This document shows positions 9,881 through 18,287 of a DNA stretch of 64,000 nt, piece by piece; position 1 is the stretch's first letter; the number at the start of each line of letters is the position of its first letter. Both the position numbers and the translations under genes were made by a program. A model generated the notes under the pieces. The model did no database searches and was not told the DNA's origin. It was given only the letters and a program-made list of their open reading frames with translations. The DNA is from Streptomyces sp. RFCAC02 (lineage in GTDB: Bacteria; Actinomycetota; Actinomycetes; Streptomycetales; Streptomycetaceae). The DNA lies in NCBI RefSeq assembly GCF_004193175.1, contig NZ_SAUH01000001.1:682001-746000 (forward strand), read 5' to 3'.

Positions 9881-10936
9881 TCAGGCCAGTCCCGCGCGTT
9901 CGACGGCGTCGACGGCGGTGCGCAGCCCGGCGACGCGCTCGTCGAGGGTGAGTCCGGCGGGGGCGATGGACAGGGTGGTGACGCCCGCGTCGGCGTAGGC
10001 GCGCATGCGGTCGGCGATGCGGGCGGGCGTACCGATGAGGGTGGTGGCGTCGATGAGGTCGTGGGGGACGGCGGCTGCCGCGCCATGCTTGTCGCCGGCG
10101 AGGTAGCGGTCCTGGATCTCGGTGGCGGCCCCGCCGTAGCCCATGCGGTGGGCGAGGCGGTTGTAGAAGTTCTGCTCGCGGCTGCCCATGCCGCCGACGT
10201 AGAGGGCCGTGTACGGGCGGAAGTGGTCGGCCAGGGCCGCCGGGTCGTCGCCGACGGCGAGCGGGACGGTGGGGACGACGTCGAACCCGTCGAGGGACTT
10301 CCCCGCCGCGGCACGGCCGGCGCGCAGGTGCCGCAGCGTCGTCTCCTCGGCGTGCTCGGGCGAGAAGAAGATCAGCAGCGCGCCGTCGGCGATCTCACCG
10401 GTCTGGGTGAGATTGCGCGGCCCGATGGCGGCGATGTAGACGGGAATGTGCTCACGGACGGGGTGCACGGTGAGGCGCAGCGGCTTGCCCGGACCGTCCG
10501 GCAGGGGCAGCGTCCAGTGGTCCCCGTCGTGGGTGAGGCGGTCGCGGGACAGGGCGGCGCGCACGACGGCGACGTACTCGCGTGTGCGGGCGAGCGGGCG
10601 GTCGAAGCGGACGCCGTACCAGCCCTCCGACACCTGCGGCCCGGACACCCCGAGCCCGAGGCGGAACCGCCCGCCGGACAGGGCGTCGAGCGTCGCAGCG
10701 GTCATCGCCGTCATGGCGGGCGCGCGGGCGGGGATCTGCAGGATGCCGGCGCCGACGTCGATGCGTTCGGTGTGGGCGGCGACCCAGGACAGCACGGTGG
10801 GGGCGTCGGAGCCGTACGCCTCGGCGGCCCAGCACACGGCGTACCCGAGACGGTCGGCCTCGCGGGCGACGGCGAGGTTGTCGGCGTCGAGGCCCGCGCC
10901 CCAGTAGCCGAGGTTGATGCCGAGACGCATGCCCAT
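9881..10936 (-). CDS. LLM-class F420-dependent oxidoreductase
   Basis: Luciferase-like TIM-barrel flavin/F420 oxidoreductase of about 351 aa. Sequence features are MRLGINLGYWGAG at the start, the GLGVSGPQVSEGWYG segment and WLL-type barrel repeats. ATG 10936 is chosen over the farther ATG at 10960 because GGGAGGA (10950-10944 on this strand) is 7 nt away. Substrate not deducible. It heads the leftward gene group and is divergent from the aldo/keto reductase. Confidence 0.85.
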   Translation of the reverse strand: MGMRLGINLGYWGAGLDADNLAVAREADRLGYAVCWAAEAYGSDAPTVLSWVAAHTERIDVGAGILQIPARAPAMTAMTAATLDALSGGRFRLGLGVSGPQVSEGWYGVRFDRPLARTREYVAVVRAALSRDRLTHDGDHWTLPLPDGPGKPLRLTVHPVREHIPVYIAAIGPRNLTQTGEIADGALLIFFSPEHAEETTLRHLRAGRAAAGKSLDGFDVVPTVPLAVGDDPAALADHFRPYTALYVGGMGSREQNFYNRLAHRMGYGGAATEIQDRYLAGDKHGAAAAVPHDLIDATTLIGTPARIADRMRAYADAGVTTLSIAPAGLTLDERVAGLRTAVDAVERAGLA

Positions 10937-11032
10937 CCGCGGGTCCTCCCGTCGTCGCACCCACCGCCTACCGGCGGGTAACCATCCGTCCCCGGGGACT
11001 GTAGCGCGTCACCGCCGATACCCTCAACGGCC

Positions 11033-12019
11033 ATGGAACTGAGGCACCTGGGACGTACGGGCCTGCGCGTCTCCCGGCTCGGGCTCGGCACGCTCACCTG
11101 GGGCAGGGACATCGGGGAGACGGACGCGGCGGAACTGCTGAAGGCGTTCTGGGAGGCGGGCGGCACGCTCGTGGACACCGCCGACGTGTACGGCGACGGC
11201 GGCGCCGAGGCCCTGCTGGGGAGGCTCCTCGGCACGCTCGTCGCACGCCGAGACATCGTCCTCGCGACCAAGGCGGGCAGCGTGCCGGACCCGTACCGGC
11301 GGTTCGACGGCTCGCGCGGACACCTGCTCGCGGCGCTCGACGCGTCCCTGGAACGGCTCGGGACCGACCACGTCGACCTGTGGCAGATCCACGCCTTCGA
11401 CCCGACGACACCGCTGGAGGAGACCCTGCAGGCCGCGGACATCGCGGTGAGCAGCGGACGCGCCAGGTACGCCGGGGTGGCCGACTTCAGCGGCTGGCAG
11501 CTCGCCAAGGCCGCCACCTGGCAGCTCGCGGCACCCGGCACGCGGACCCGGCTGGCCAGCACGCAGATGGAGTACTCGCTGGTGCAGCGCGGCGTCGAGC
11601 GCGAGGTGCTGCCCGCGGCGCTCGACCTCGGCGTCGGGCTGCTGCCGTCGTCGCCGCTCGGCCGCGGGGTGCTGACCGGCAAGTACCGCAACGGGGCGCT
11701 GCCGGCCGGCTCCCGGGGGGCGTCCGAGCGGCTGTCGGGCTTCGTCGCGCCCTACCTGGACGAGGCGGCGGCCAGGATCGTGGACGCGGTGACGACGGCG
11801 GCGGACGGGCTCGCCGTGACGCCTGCGCAGGTGGCCCTCGTGTGGGTGCGGGACCGGCCCGGGGTGGCCGCCCCGCTGCTCGGGGCGCGGACGGCGCGGC
11901 AGCTCGGGGAGGCGTTGTCAGTGGAGGACCTTACGCTTCCGGAAGAGATCAGCCGGGCGCTGGACGACGTGTCGGCCCCGGTGCACCACTACCCCGACCA
12001 GGACTGGAGCACGTTGTGA
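11033..12019 (+). CDS. Aldo/keto reductase
   Basis: 328-aa NADPH-dependent reductase of the AKR TIM-barrel superfamily. It contains LGLGTLTWG, the catalytic Asp/Tyr region DTADVYGDG (about 48-56), Lys in ATKAGS, and His in DLWQIHAFD. The C-terminus ends in the family's PVHHYPDQDWS. The stop overlaps the GTG start of the next gene by 4 nt, so the two are translationally coupled. Physiological substrate unknown. Confidence 0.9.
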   Translation: MELRHLGRTGLRVSRLGLGTLTWGRDIGETDAAELLKAFWEAGGTLVDTADVYGDGGAEALLGRLLGTLVARRDIVLATKAGSVPDPYRRFDGSRGHLLAALDASLERLGTDHVDLWQIHAFDPTTPLEETLQAADIAVSSGRARYAGVADFSGWQLAKAATWQLAAPGTRTRLASTQMEYSLVQRGVEREVLPAALDLGVGLLPSSPLGRGVLTGKYRNGALPAGSRGASERLSGFVAPYLDEAAARIVDAVTTAADGLAVTPAQVALVWVRDRPGVAAPLLGARTARQLGEALSVEDLTLPEEISRALDDVSAPVHHYPDQDWSTL

Positions 12020-14001
12020 CCGCCGAGCACGACACGCCGCCCGCCCCGGCCGCCGACGCGTCCCCCACCGCCGTCCCCGACGCCCCGGCCCCGGCCGGGG
12101 ACGACGCGGCGGCCCTGCTGCGGGCGGCCGTGAAGGCGGTGGAGAGCGGCGAGCGGTCCGCCGCCTCGTTCTTCACCGCTCCGCCGGCGCCCCGGCCCCC
12201 CGCCGCGCCCGCGGCGGAGCGGGGCGGGGCCGCGCGGCGTCCGGCCCCAGAGGGGGAACGGGCGGCCGCCCCCGTGCCCGTGCCGGAGGGCCTGCCGGCG
12301 CTGCTCACGGCCGGCGGCGCCCCCGCGGCACTGGCCGGCCCGCTGGCCGCCGCGCTCGGCGAGGGCGCGGACGAGGCGCTGCGCGCCGACCCGTGGCAGT
12401 TGCTCGCCGTCCCCGGCGTGCGCCCCGAGCAGGCCGACGGCTTCGCGCGCGCCGTACTCGGCGAGGCCGCCGGTCCCGGCGACGAGCGGCGCACCAGGGC
12501 GCTGGCCGTCCGGCTGCTGGAGCGCGCCGCGCGCTCGGGCCACACGGCCGTCGCCGCCGACACGGTGGCGCGGGACCTGGCCGGGCACGGGGTGCCCGAT
12601 CCGGAGGAGGCCGTGCGCGACGCGGTCGAGTCCGGCGCGGTGCTCGTCTTCCGGGACACCGAGCGCGATGCGGCGGCCGGCGGGGACGGGGGTGAGGGCG
12701 ATGAGGCGCCGGTGCGGCTGCTCCTCGGTCTCGACCGGTACGCCCTGGCCGAGGAGAGCCTCGCGGACGGCCTGGCCCGGCTCCGCGGCACGTTCGCCGC
12801 GCCCGCCGGCGAGGCGGCGGCCGCCTGGGAGTCGGCCGCGGCGGAGGCGCCGTCCCCCTCGGCCCGTGAGCTGCTCGGCGCCGTCGCCGCCCACGCCCTC
12901 GTGGCGCACACCGGCGGCGACGCCGCCCGCGCCGAACCGGCCGCGCTCGTCGCGGCGGCGCGCGCGCAGGGCCTCCGGGCCTGCGCGGCGGCGCACTGCG
13001 CGGACGGCCGCCGCCGTTTCGCGGCCCTCCTGCCGGACGGCGCGGCGGAGGCCGCCGTGACGGTGGCGGGGCTGCTGGCCGGCGAGGAGGGGCCCGAGCG
13101 GGACGCGGAGGGCCTCCTGCCCCTCGACGTACTCGTGGTGCTCGACGCCGTGGCCCTGTCGGCCGAGGCGGCGGCGTCACTGGTCGAGGCGCTGCCGGAC
13201 GGCGCGCGGCTCGTCCTCAGCGGGGACCCGGCGCTGCTCGGGTCGGCGGGGCCGGGGCAGGTGCTGGCCGATGTGCTGGCCGCCGGCGCCGCGCCGCACG
13301 TGGCGTCCCGCACCCCCGACCCGGGGCCCGTGGGCGAGCTGGTGTCGGGCGTCGGCGTCGGTGAGCTGGCGAAGCCCGACGCCCCGGGGAACGAGGTCGT
13401 CATCGTCCCGGTGCGCGACCCGGGGGAGGCGGTGCACCGGACCGTCCAGCTCGTGACCGACTCGATCCCCCGGGCGTTCGGAGTGACCGCCGGGGACGTC
13501 CGGGTCATCACCCCGGGACACGGCGGCCCGGTCGGCACCCGCGTGCTGAACGCCGCCCTCAAGGAACGCCTGAACCCCGGCCCCGGCCGGTTCGCCGGCT
13601 TCGACCCCGGCGACCGCGTGGCCCACTCCCCCGCCCCCGGGCGCACGCGGACCGCGACCGTGGCGGACGCCGACGCGGACGGGCTGTGGCTGGAGGACGA
13701 GGAGGGCAGGTTCCCGGTGGCGCGGGACCGCGTGGGCGAGACCGTCCGGCACGGCTGGGCGCTCACCGCGCACCAGGCCGCGGGCAGCCGCTGGCCGGCG
13801 GCCGTGGTCGTCCTGCCCGGGGACGCGGACGGGCTCGTCGACCGGTCCTGGGTCTACACCGCGTTCGGCCGGGGCGAGCGCCACCTGTCGATCGTGCAGG
13901 GGAGCGGTCCGGGGCTCGCCGCCGCCGTCGCCGGGCCGCCCGCCGCGCCCCGGACGACGCGGCTGCGCGCCCTGCTCCGCGAGCAGGCGGCGGCCTCCTG
14001 A
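12016..14001 (+). CDS. RecD2-like helix-hairpin-helix protein with degenerate ATPase motifs
   Basis: 661-aa protein from GTG 12016, overlapping the upstream stop. After a disordered Pro/Ala-rich N-terminus come a helix-hairpin-helix-like segment (DPWQLLAVPGVRPEQADGFA, about 119-138) and a winged-helix-like region as in RecD2. The C-terminal half keeps helicase landmarks: LSGDPALLGSAGPGQVL near 400 (cf. RecD2 GDPxQLPSVGPG), ALTAHQAAGSRWP near 583 and VYTAFGRGE near 613. The Walker A position (about 295-308) reads HTGGDAARAE with no GKT/S, and the Walker B/DEAQ position (about 375) reads VLDAVALS. It is probably not an active helicase and may be a DNA-binding or scaffold derivative. Confidence 0.7.
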   Translation: MTAEHDTPPAPAADASPTAVPDAPAPAGDDAAALLRAAVKAVESGERSAASFFTAPPAPRPPAAPAAERGGAARRPAPEGERAAAPVPVPEGLPALLTAGGAPAALAGPLAAALGEGADEALRADPWQLLAVPGVRPEQADGFARAVLGEAAGPGDERRTRALAVRLLERAARSGHTAVAADTVARDLAGHGVPDPEEAVRDAVESGAVLVFRDTERDAAAGGDGGEGDEAPVRLLLGLDRYALAEESLADGLARLRGTFAAPAGEAAAAWESAAAEAPSPSARELLGAVAAHALVAHTGGDAARAEPAALVAAARAQGLRACAAAHCADGRRRFAALLPDGAAEAAVTVAGLLAGEEGPERDAEGLLPLDVLVVLDAVALSAEAAASLVEALPDGARLVLSGDPALLGSAGPGQVLADVLAAGAAPHVASRTPDPGPVGELVSGVGVGELAKPDAPGNEVVIVPVRDPGEAVHRTVQLVTDSIPRAFGVTAGDVRVITPGHGGPVGTRVLNAALKERLNPGPGRFAGFDPGDRVAHSPAPGRTRTATVADADADGLWLEDEEGRFPVARDRVGETVRHGWALTAHQAAGSRWPAAVVVLPGDADGLVDRSWVYTAFGRGERHLSIVQGSGPGLAAAVAGPPAAPRTTRLRALLREQAAAS

Positions 14002-14128
14002 CCCGGCGTCCGTCCGGCGGCTCGTCGCGCTGCCGCGCCACACGCCTACGGCCGGGTGGGAGCCGCGGTCCGACGCCGCGAGCCCGACCCGACCCGCCGG
14101 ACCGCCCCGCGCGGCACCGGTGACGGCG

Positions 14129-14158
14129 CAGGCCCCCGCCCGGTGGGGCGGGGGCCTG
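14129..14158. terminator. Strong hairpin between convergent genes
   Basis: 13-bp perfect stem, CAGGCCCCCGCCC (14129-14141) with GGGCGGGGGCCTG (14146-14158), and a GGTG loop. It lies between the RecD2-like gene and the leftward acidic-protein gene. No U-tract on either side. Confidence 0.65.
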
Positions 14159-14163
14159 CGGGA

Positions 14164-14913
14164 TCAGTCGCGGTCGTCCGGGTCGTCGACGTCGTCGTCC
14201 GGCCCGTGTCCCGGTCCTTCGGGATCGATGTCGTCGCCGGCGCCGTCCCCGTCGTCCTCCAGGTCGTCGCCCTCGTCCTCGAACGCCTCGCTGATGTCGA
14301 AGCGGCAGATGACGCGTTCGGGGTCGACGGCGTCGAACGGCGCGGCCAGCCACTCCCCCGGTTCGGACGGCTCGTCACCGGCCGTCACCCAGAGCGTCGC
14401 GTCGCCCTCCTCCAGGCCGAACTCCTGGTGCCGGCCCGCGATCTCGTCCGGGTCGTACTCGCCGAACAGGACACCGAGCGCCGCCTGGACGCCCCGGCCG
14501 CCGGGCTCGTCCGGGTCGGGCGCGGCCACCAGGCTGCTGTCCGGGTCGAGGTCGGCGACGCGCTGTGCCTGCGCGAGGAGCCGCCGCGGCTCGACGAGGG
14601 TGTAGTCGCGCCGGATGAACACGCTGAGCGTCTCCGGCTCGTCCGGGCCGTCGTAGGGCGCGGACCCATCGGTGTCGGGGACCTCGAAGGGGGTCACCTC
14701 GTCGTAGACGTCGTACAGCAGCTCGTCGTACGCCTCGCCCGCGGCGGCCATCTCGTTGAACGCGGCGAACACGGCGGCGGCCTCCGCGTCGGTGCCGCCA
14801 CCGGGGGCGGCGGCCCGGCGTTCCACGGCGGCGAGGTGCCGGTCGATCGCCGCCTTCAGGGCGTCGGCGGCGGCACGGACTTCGGCAGCGGTCGGCTGCA
14901 CAGCATCAGACAT
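14164..14913 (-). CDS. Conserved hypothetical acidic protein
   Basis: 249-aa protein from ATG 14913 (MSDAVQPTAAEVR). It has a helical N-terminal region (TAAEVRAAADALKAAIDRHL), then a folded segment with LSVFIRRDYTLVEPRRLLAQ and ALGVLFGEYDPDEI, and ends in a run dominated by Asp/Glu/Gly/Pro from about residue 215. It has no transmembrane segment or catalytic motif that I recognise. Related proteins are widespread in Streptomyces without a known role. It is divergent from the DUF5703 gene with only ~38 bp between starts. Confidence 0.75.
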   Translation of the reverse strand: MSDAVQPTAAEVRAAADALKAAIDRHLAAVERRAAAPGGGTDAEAAAVFAAFNEMAAAGEAYDELLYDVYDEVTPFEVPDTDGSAPYDGPDEPETLSVFIRRDYTLVEPRRLLAQAQRVADLDPDSSLVAAPDPDEPGGRGVQAALGVLFGEYDPDEIAGRHQEFGLEEGDATLWVTAGDEPSEPGEWLAAPFDAVDPERVICRFDISEAFEDEGDDLEDDGDGAGDDIDPEGPGHGPDDDVDDPDDRD

Positions 14914-14951
14914 GGTGCAGACGGTATCCGCATCCCGGCCATGAGCGCACA

Positions 14952-15149
14952 ATGGATTCGATGCCGGAATACGAGTTTCGCGATGTGTATGTACCACGGG
15001 GTGTCTCCCGTGCCGCCGCCACCCGCCTGCTGACCGACCACGCCGAGTACGGTCACTGGGAGCTGGCCCGACTCCGCCTGTACCCGGACGGGAGCCGCCG
15101 CGTGCGGCTGCGCCGCAGAATCATCCGCCAGCTCCGGGCCACCTGGTGA
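14952..15149 (+). CDS. DUF5703 family small protein
   Basis: 65-aa basic protein: PEYEFRDVYVPRGVSRAAA, then LLTDHAEYGHWELARLRLY and an Arg-rich tail RVRLRRRIIRQ. This matches DUF5703. ATG 14952 and ATG 14961 are both possible; neither has a clear Shine-Dalgarno, so translation may be leaderless. Function unknown. The basic tail suggests nucleic-acid or membrane-surface binding, which is only inference. Confidence 0.75.
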   Translation: MDSMPEYEFRDVYVPRGVSRAAATRLLTDHAEYGHWELARLRLYPDGSRRVRLRRRIIRQLRATW

Positions 15150-15208
15150 CACACCGGTGACCGTGGGACGCCGCACGGCCGCCACGGCCCGCGTCCTCGC
15201 ACAGCACA

Positions 15209-15248
15209 GCGGCGAGTGCCCCCGTATGTGACGGAGGGCACTCGCCGC
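15209..15248. terminator. Bidirectional terminator after DUF5703 and chpC
   Basis: 13-bp perfect stem GCGGCGAGTGCCC (15209-15221) and GGGCACTCGCCGC (15236-15248) around a 14-nt loop, in the convergent gap. Confidence 0.65.
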
Positions 15249-15279
15249 GGGCGTGGCCGGCGCGGGCCGTACCGCTGGG

Positions 15280-16065
15280 TCAGCCGCGGCTCGCGACGCG
15301 GGAGCGCCGGTAGAGCAGCGCGCCACCGAGCACCAGGCCGGCCCCCATCGACACCGCCGCGGTCATGGGAACGCCGCTGCCGGTCTCGGCCAGCTCGCCC
15401 TCGGGCGTGCTGGCGACCGGCTCGGCCTCCGGGCCGCTGTCACCGGCCGGCGCGGGACCCTCGGGCTCCACCGGGCCGTTGGGCTTCTCCGGGCTGTTCG
15501 GCTCCTCCGGGCTCTCCGGCTCCTCGGGGCTGTTCGGCTCCTCCGGGCTCTCGGGCTCCTCCGGGTTGCCGGGCTCCTCGGGGCTCTCGGGCTCCTCCGG
15601 GTTGCCGGGCTCCTCCGGGCGGTGCTCGCCGCCGCTCCCGCAGTCGTTGCCGAAGGCCGGGTTCAGGACGCCGACGACATCGATGGTGTTGCCGCAGGCG
15701 TTGACCGGGACGTCGACCGGGACCTGCACGTTGTTGCCGGACGCGACGCCGGGCGAGTCGGCCGCGACGCCGTCCGCGTCGGCGCCACCATCGCCGTGGT
15801 CACCGCCGTGGCCGTGGTCGCCGCCACCGCTCGTGCAGTTGTTGCCGAACGCCGGGTTCAGGACGCCGACGACGTTGACCGTGTTGCCGCAGATGTTGAC
15901 CGGGACGTCGACCGGGACCTGCACGTTGTTGCCGGACGCGACGCCGGGCGAGTTGGCCGCGACGCCGTCGGCGTCGGAGTCCGCGAACGCCGCGCCGCCG
16001 GAGAGCGCGAAGGCGCCGCCGAAGGCGGCGACGGTGAGCAGGCCCTTCTTCGTGACCTGTCGCAT
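15280..16065 (-). CDS. chpC: Long chaplin with two chaplin domains and sortase signal (ChpC-like)
   Basis: Cell-wall-anchored amphipathic surface protein that helps make aerial hyphae hydrophobic. It is 261 aa from ATG 16065: Sec signal peptide (1 to about 28, cleavage after AFA), chaplin domain 1 (about 37-78, with VQVPVDVPVNICGN and NPAFGNNC) and chaplin domain 2 (about 98-140). A Pro/Glu wall-spanning repeat built on SPEEP/NPEEP units follows, then LAETG at 225-229, a hydrophobic helix and an RRSR tail. LAxTG is the class E sortase signal of streptomycetes. Each chaplin domain has the paired Cys that forms a disulfide. It lies downstream of chpH on the same strand, as in S. coelicolor. Confidence 0.93.
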   Translation of the reverse strand: MRQVTKKGLLTVAAFGGAFALSGGAAFADSDADGVAANSPGVASGNNVQVPVDVPVNICGNTVNVVGVLNPAFGNNCTSGGGDHGHGGDHGDGGADADGVAADSPGVASGNNVQVPVDVPVNACGNTIDVVGVLNPAFGNDCGSGGEHRPEEPGNPEEPESPEEPGNPEEPESPEEPNSPEEPESPEEPNSPEKPNGPVEPEGPAPAGDSGPEAEPVASTPEGELAETGSGVPMTAAVSMGAGLVLGGALLYRRSRVASRG

Positions 16066-16139
16066 GGTGGTGTTCCCCTGCCTTGTGCTGGTGGGTCGCG
16101 GGGTGGGGGCGAGGGCGGCCCGCGACCGCCGACAAGCGG

Positions 16140-16175
16140 GCGGCCCCGGACACACGCAGCGCGTTCCGGGGCCGC
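16140..16175 (-). terminator. Terminator between chpH and chpC
   Basis: 11-bp perfect stem GCGGCCCCGGA (16140-16150) and TCCGGGGCCGC (16165-16175), loop of 14 nt, located 3' of chpH. It would separate the two chaplin transcripts and allow independent levels. Confidence 0.5.
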
Positions 16176-16208
16176 CGGCTCAAGCCCTCATGAAGTGGGG
16201 GTGTGCCG

Positions 16209-16442
16209 TCACTTGGCGACGCAGGTGTTGCCGAACGCCGGGTTCAGCAGACCGATGATGTCGATCGTGTTGCCGCAGACGTTGATCGGCACGTGGACCG
16301 GCACCTGGATGTTGTTGCCGGAAACGACGCCGGGGGAGTTCACAGCCGCACCCGCGGCGGTGGACTCGGCGGCGGCGATGCCGGCGCCCGCCATCATCAG
16401 GCCACCCGCGGCAGCCGCGACGGCGACGACCTTCTTGATCAT
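16209..16442 (-). CDS. chpH: Short chaplin (ChpH-like)
   Basis: Secreted 77-aa amyloid-forming surface protein needed for aerial growth. ATG 16442 has a perfect AGGAGG 4 nt upstream. The signal peptide (MIKKVVAVAAAAGGLMMAG, cleaved after about residue 25) leaves a mature ~52-aa chaplin domain with VQVPVHVPINVCGN-type core and NPAFGNTC near the end; the two Cys can form the conserved disulfide. No sortase motif, so it would self-assemble at the air interface on the long chaplins. The very strong ribosome site fits high expression. Confidence 0.94.
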   Translation of the reverse strand: MIKKVVAVAAAAGGLMMAGAGIAAAESTAAGAAVNSPGVVSGNNIQVPVHVPINVCGNTIDIIGLLNPAFGNTCVAK

Positions 16443-16586
16443 TGTTCCTCCTAGTGACAAGTGCGGCCCCAGCCGGGGACTGCACTGGTCGTAACGAGGA
16501 GGCGCGATCATGGGCACGAAGGGCAGGGGACTTTCACCCGACCGGGTGGGCATTGAACACGCGCACGACCGCCCGGCCGGTAGACG

Positions 16587-17936
16587 TCAACACTGGTCGA
16601 TGAAACGGTCCAGCACCCGGGCGCCGAACTTCAGTCCGTCAACGGGCACCCGCTCGTCCACGCCGTGGAACATTCCCGCGAAGTCCAGGTCCGGGGGGAG
16701 CTGGAGCGGCGCGAAGCCGAAGTTCCTGATGCCGAGCCGCGAGAACGACTTGGCGTCCGTGCCGCCGGACAGCATGTAGGGGACGGCGTGCGCGATGGGG
16801 TCCTCCGCGCGCAGCGCCGACTGCATCGCCGCCACGAGCGGTCCGTCGAACGACGTCTCCACCGCGCGGTCGTGGTGCACGTCCTCGCGCCGCACGCGCG
16901 GGCCGAGGATCCGGTCGAGGTCGGCGAGGAACTCCTCCTCGAAACCCGGCAGGTAGCGCCCGTCCACGTGCGCCGTGGCCTGGCCGGGGATGACGTTCAC
17001 CTTGTAGCCGGCGCCGAGCTGCGTGGGGGCCGCCGTGTTGCTCAGGGTCGCACCGATGAGCTTGGCGATGCCGCCGAGCCGCGCGAGGGTCTCGTCCATG
17101 TTCTCGGGGTCAAGCTCGACGCCGAGGGCGTCGGACAGCTCGTCGAGGAACGAGCGCACGGTCTTCGTGACGCGCACCGGGAAGCGGTGCCGGCCGAGGC
17201 GGGCGACGGCCTCGCACAGCTCGGTGATGGCGTTGTCGCTGTTGGTCATCGAGCCGTGCCCGGCCGTCCCATCGACGGTCAGGCGCATCCAGTGGATGCC
17301 CTTCTCGGCGGTCTCGATCAGGTAGAGGCGCAGGTTCTCGTTGACGGTGAAGGAGAAGCCGCCGACCTCGCTGATGGCCTCGCTGACGCCCTCGAACAGC
17401 TCCGGGTGGTGGTCCACCAGGTAGCGGGCGCCGTGCACGCCGCCCGCCTCCTCGTCGGCGAGGAACGCGACGACGATGTCGCGCGGCGGCTTGCGCCCGC
17501 TGCGCATGCGGTCGCGGACGACCGCGAGGGTCATCGCGTCCATGTCCTTCATGTCGACGGCGCCGCGCCCCCAGACGCAGCCGTCGGCGATCTCGCCGGA
17601 GAACGGGTGGTGGGTCCAGTCGTCGGCGTTGGCCGGGACGACATCGGTGTGCCCGTGGATGAGCAGCGCGGGCCGGGAGGGGTCCTCGCCCTCGATCCGC
17701 GCGACGGTGGAGGCGCGGCCGGGGTGCGACTCGAAGATCCTCGGTTCGAGGCCGACCTCGGCGAGCTGCTCGGCGACGAACTCGGCGGCGGCGCGTTCAC
17801 CGGGTCCCGAGTGGTCGCCGAAGTTGCTGGTGTCGATGCGGATGAGGTCGCGGCACAGGTCGACGACCTCGGCCTCCCCGCGTTCGCTGATCCGGGAGTC
17901 GTCCGGTGCCGGGGGTGTGGGGCTTGACGGGCTCAC
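16587..17936 (-). CDS. M20/M25/M40 family metallohydrolase
   Basis: 449-aa zinc aminoacylase/carboxypeptidase-type enzyme. Metal-ligand and catalytic motifs are present: HGHTDVVPA (His and catalytic Asp), GRGAVDMKD (bridging Asp), ADEEAGG (catalytic Glu pair), with a lid/dimerisation domain in the middle, and a late His ligand in the SGGTDAKSF region. No signal peptide, so cytoplasmic. The substrate, probably an N-acyl amino acid or small peptide, cannot be read from sequence. Same strand as the chaplins but 144 bp upstream of chpH. Confidence 0.9.
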   Translation of the reverse strand: MSPSSPTPPAPDDSRISERGEAEVVDLCRDLIRIDTSNFGDHSGPGERAAAEFVAEQLAEVGLEPRIFESHPGRASTVARIEGEDPSRPALLIHGHTDVVPANADDWTHHPFSGEIADGCVWGRGAVDMKDMDAMTLAVVRDRMRSGRKPPRDIVVAFLADEEAGGVHGARYLVDHHPELFEGVSEAISEVGGFSFTVNENLRLYLIETAEKGIHWMRLTVDGTAGHGSMTNSDNAITELCEAVARLGRHRFPVRVTKTVRSFLDELSDALGVELDPENMDETLARLGGIAKLIGATLSNTAAPTQLGAGYKVNVIPGQATAHVDGRYLPGFEEEFLADLDRILGPRVRREDVHHDRAVETSFDGPLVAAMQSALRAEDPIAHAVPYMLSGGTDAKSFSRLGIRNFGFAPLQLPPDLDFAGMFHGVDERVPVDGLKFGARVLDRFIDQC

Positions 17937-18145
17937 GTTGGCCTCCTGGTGCGCTGGTTCCCACCCATCCTAGGAGCGCCCCCGAGCCCCCGGAACGCCT
18001 GTTCGGCCCCGGAAACCACAGCTCAGCGGCGCCCGGCCACGGCTCCCGCCCCGCGGCGTGGGACGGCTCACGACCGTCCGCGGTGAAAGGCACCCCAGGA
18101 TCTTGGTAGGGTGTGTCATACCGCCGGGCAGCCGGTGGACCACTC

Positions 18146-18230
18146 GTCCGGGTGGCGGAATGGCAGACGCGCTAGCTTGAGGTGCTAGTGCCCGTTTAAG
18201 GGCGTGGGGGTTCAAGTCCCCCCTCGGACA
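18146..18230 (+). tRNA. tRNA-Leu (anticodon GAG)
   Basis: Class II tRNA. The acceptor stem GTCCGGG pairs with CTCGGAC (one G-T wobble), discriminator A at 18230. The D-arm is GGCGGAATGGCAGACGC. The anticodon stem CTAGC/GCTAG closes loop TTGAGGT, giving GAG (reads CUC/CUU). The long variable arm TGCCCGTTTAAGGGCG is typical of tRNA-Leu, and the T-arm is GGGGGTTCAAGTCCCCC. CCA is not encoded. No duplicated 3' end was seen nearby, so there is no sign of integration here. Confidence 0.96.
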
Positions 18231-18253
18231 CACAGAGCAGTCGATGTCGTTGA

Positions 18254-18287
18254 AGCCCCTGTTCCGGGGAGATCCGGAGCAGGGGCT
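18254..18287. terminator. Hairpin after tRNA-Leu and lipoprotein gene
   Basis: 14-bp stem (one T-G wobble) from AGCCCCTGTTCCGG (18254-18267) and CCGGAGCAGGGGCT (18274-18287), loop GGAGAT. It serves the rightward tRNA and the leftward two-component operon. Confidence 0.65.

Noticed and set aside
15480..15620. Tandem repeat as a CRISPR-like or minisatellite array
   Set aside because: It is the coding repeat for the Pro-Glu spacer of the long chaplin.
18146..18230. tRNA-Leu as an integration (att) site
   Set aside because: No second copy of the tRNA 3' end and no integrase in the window.
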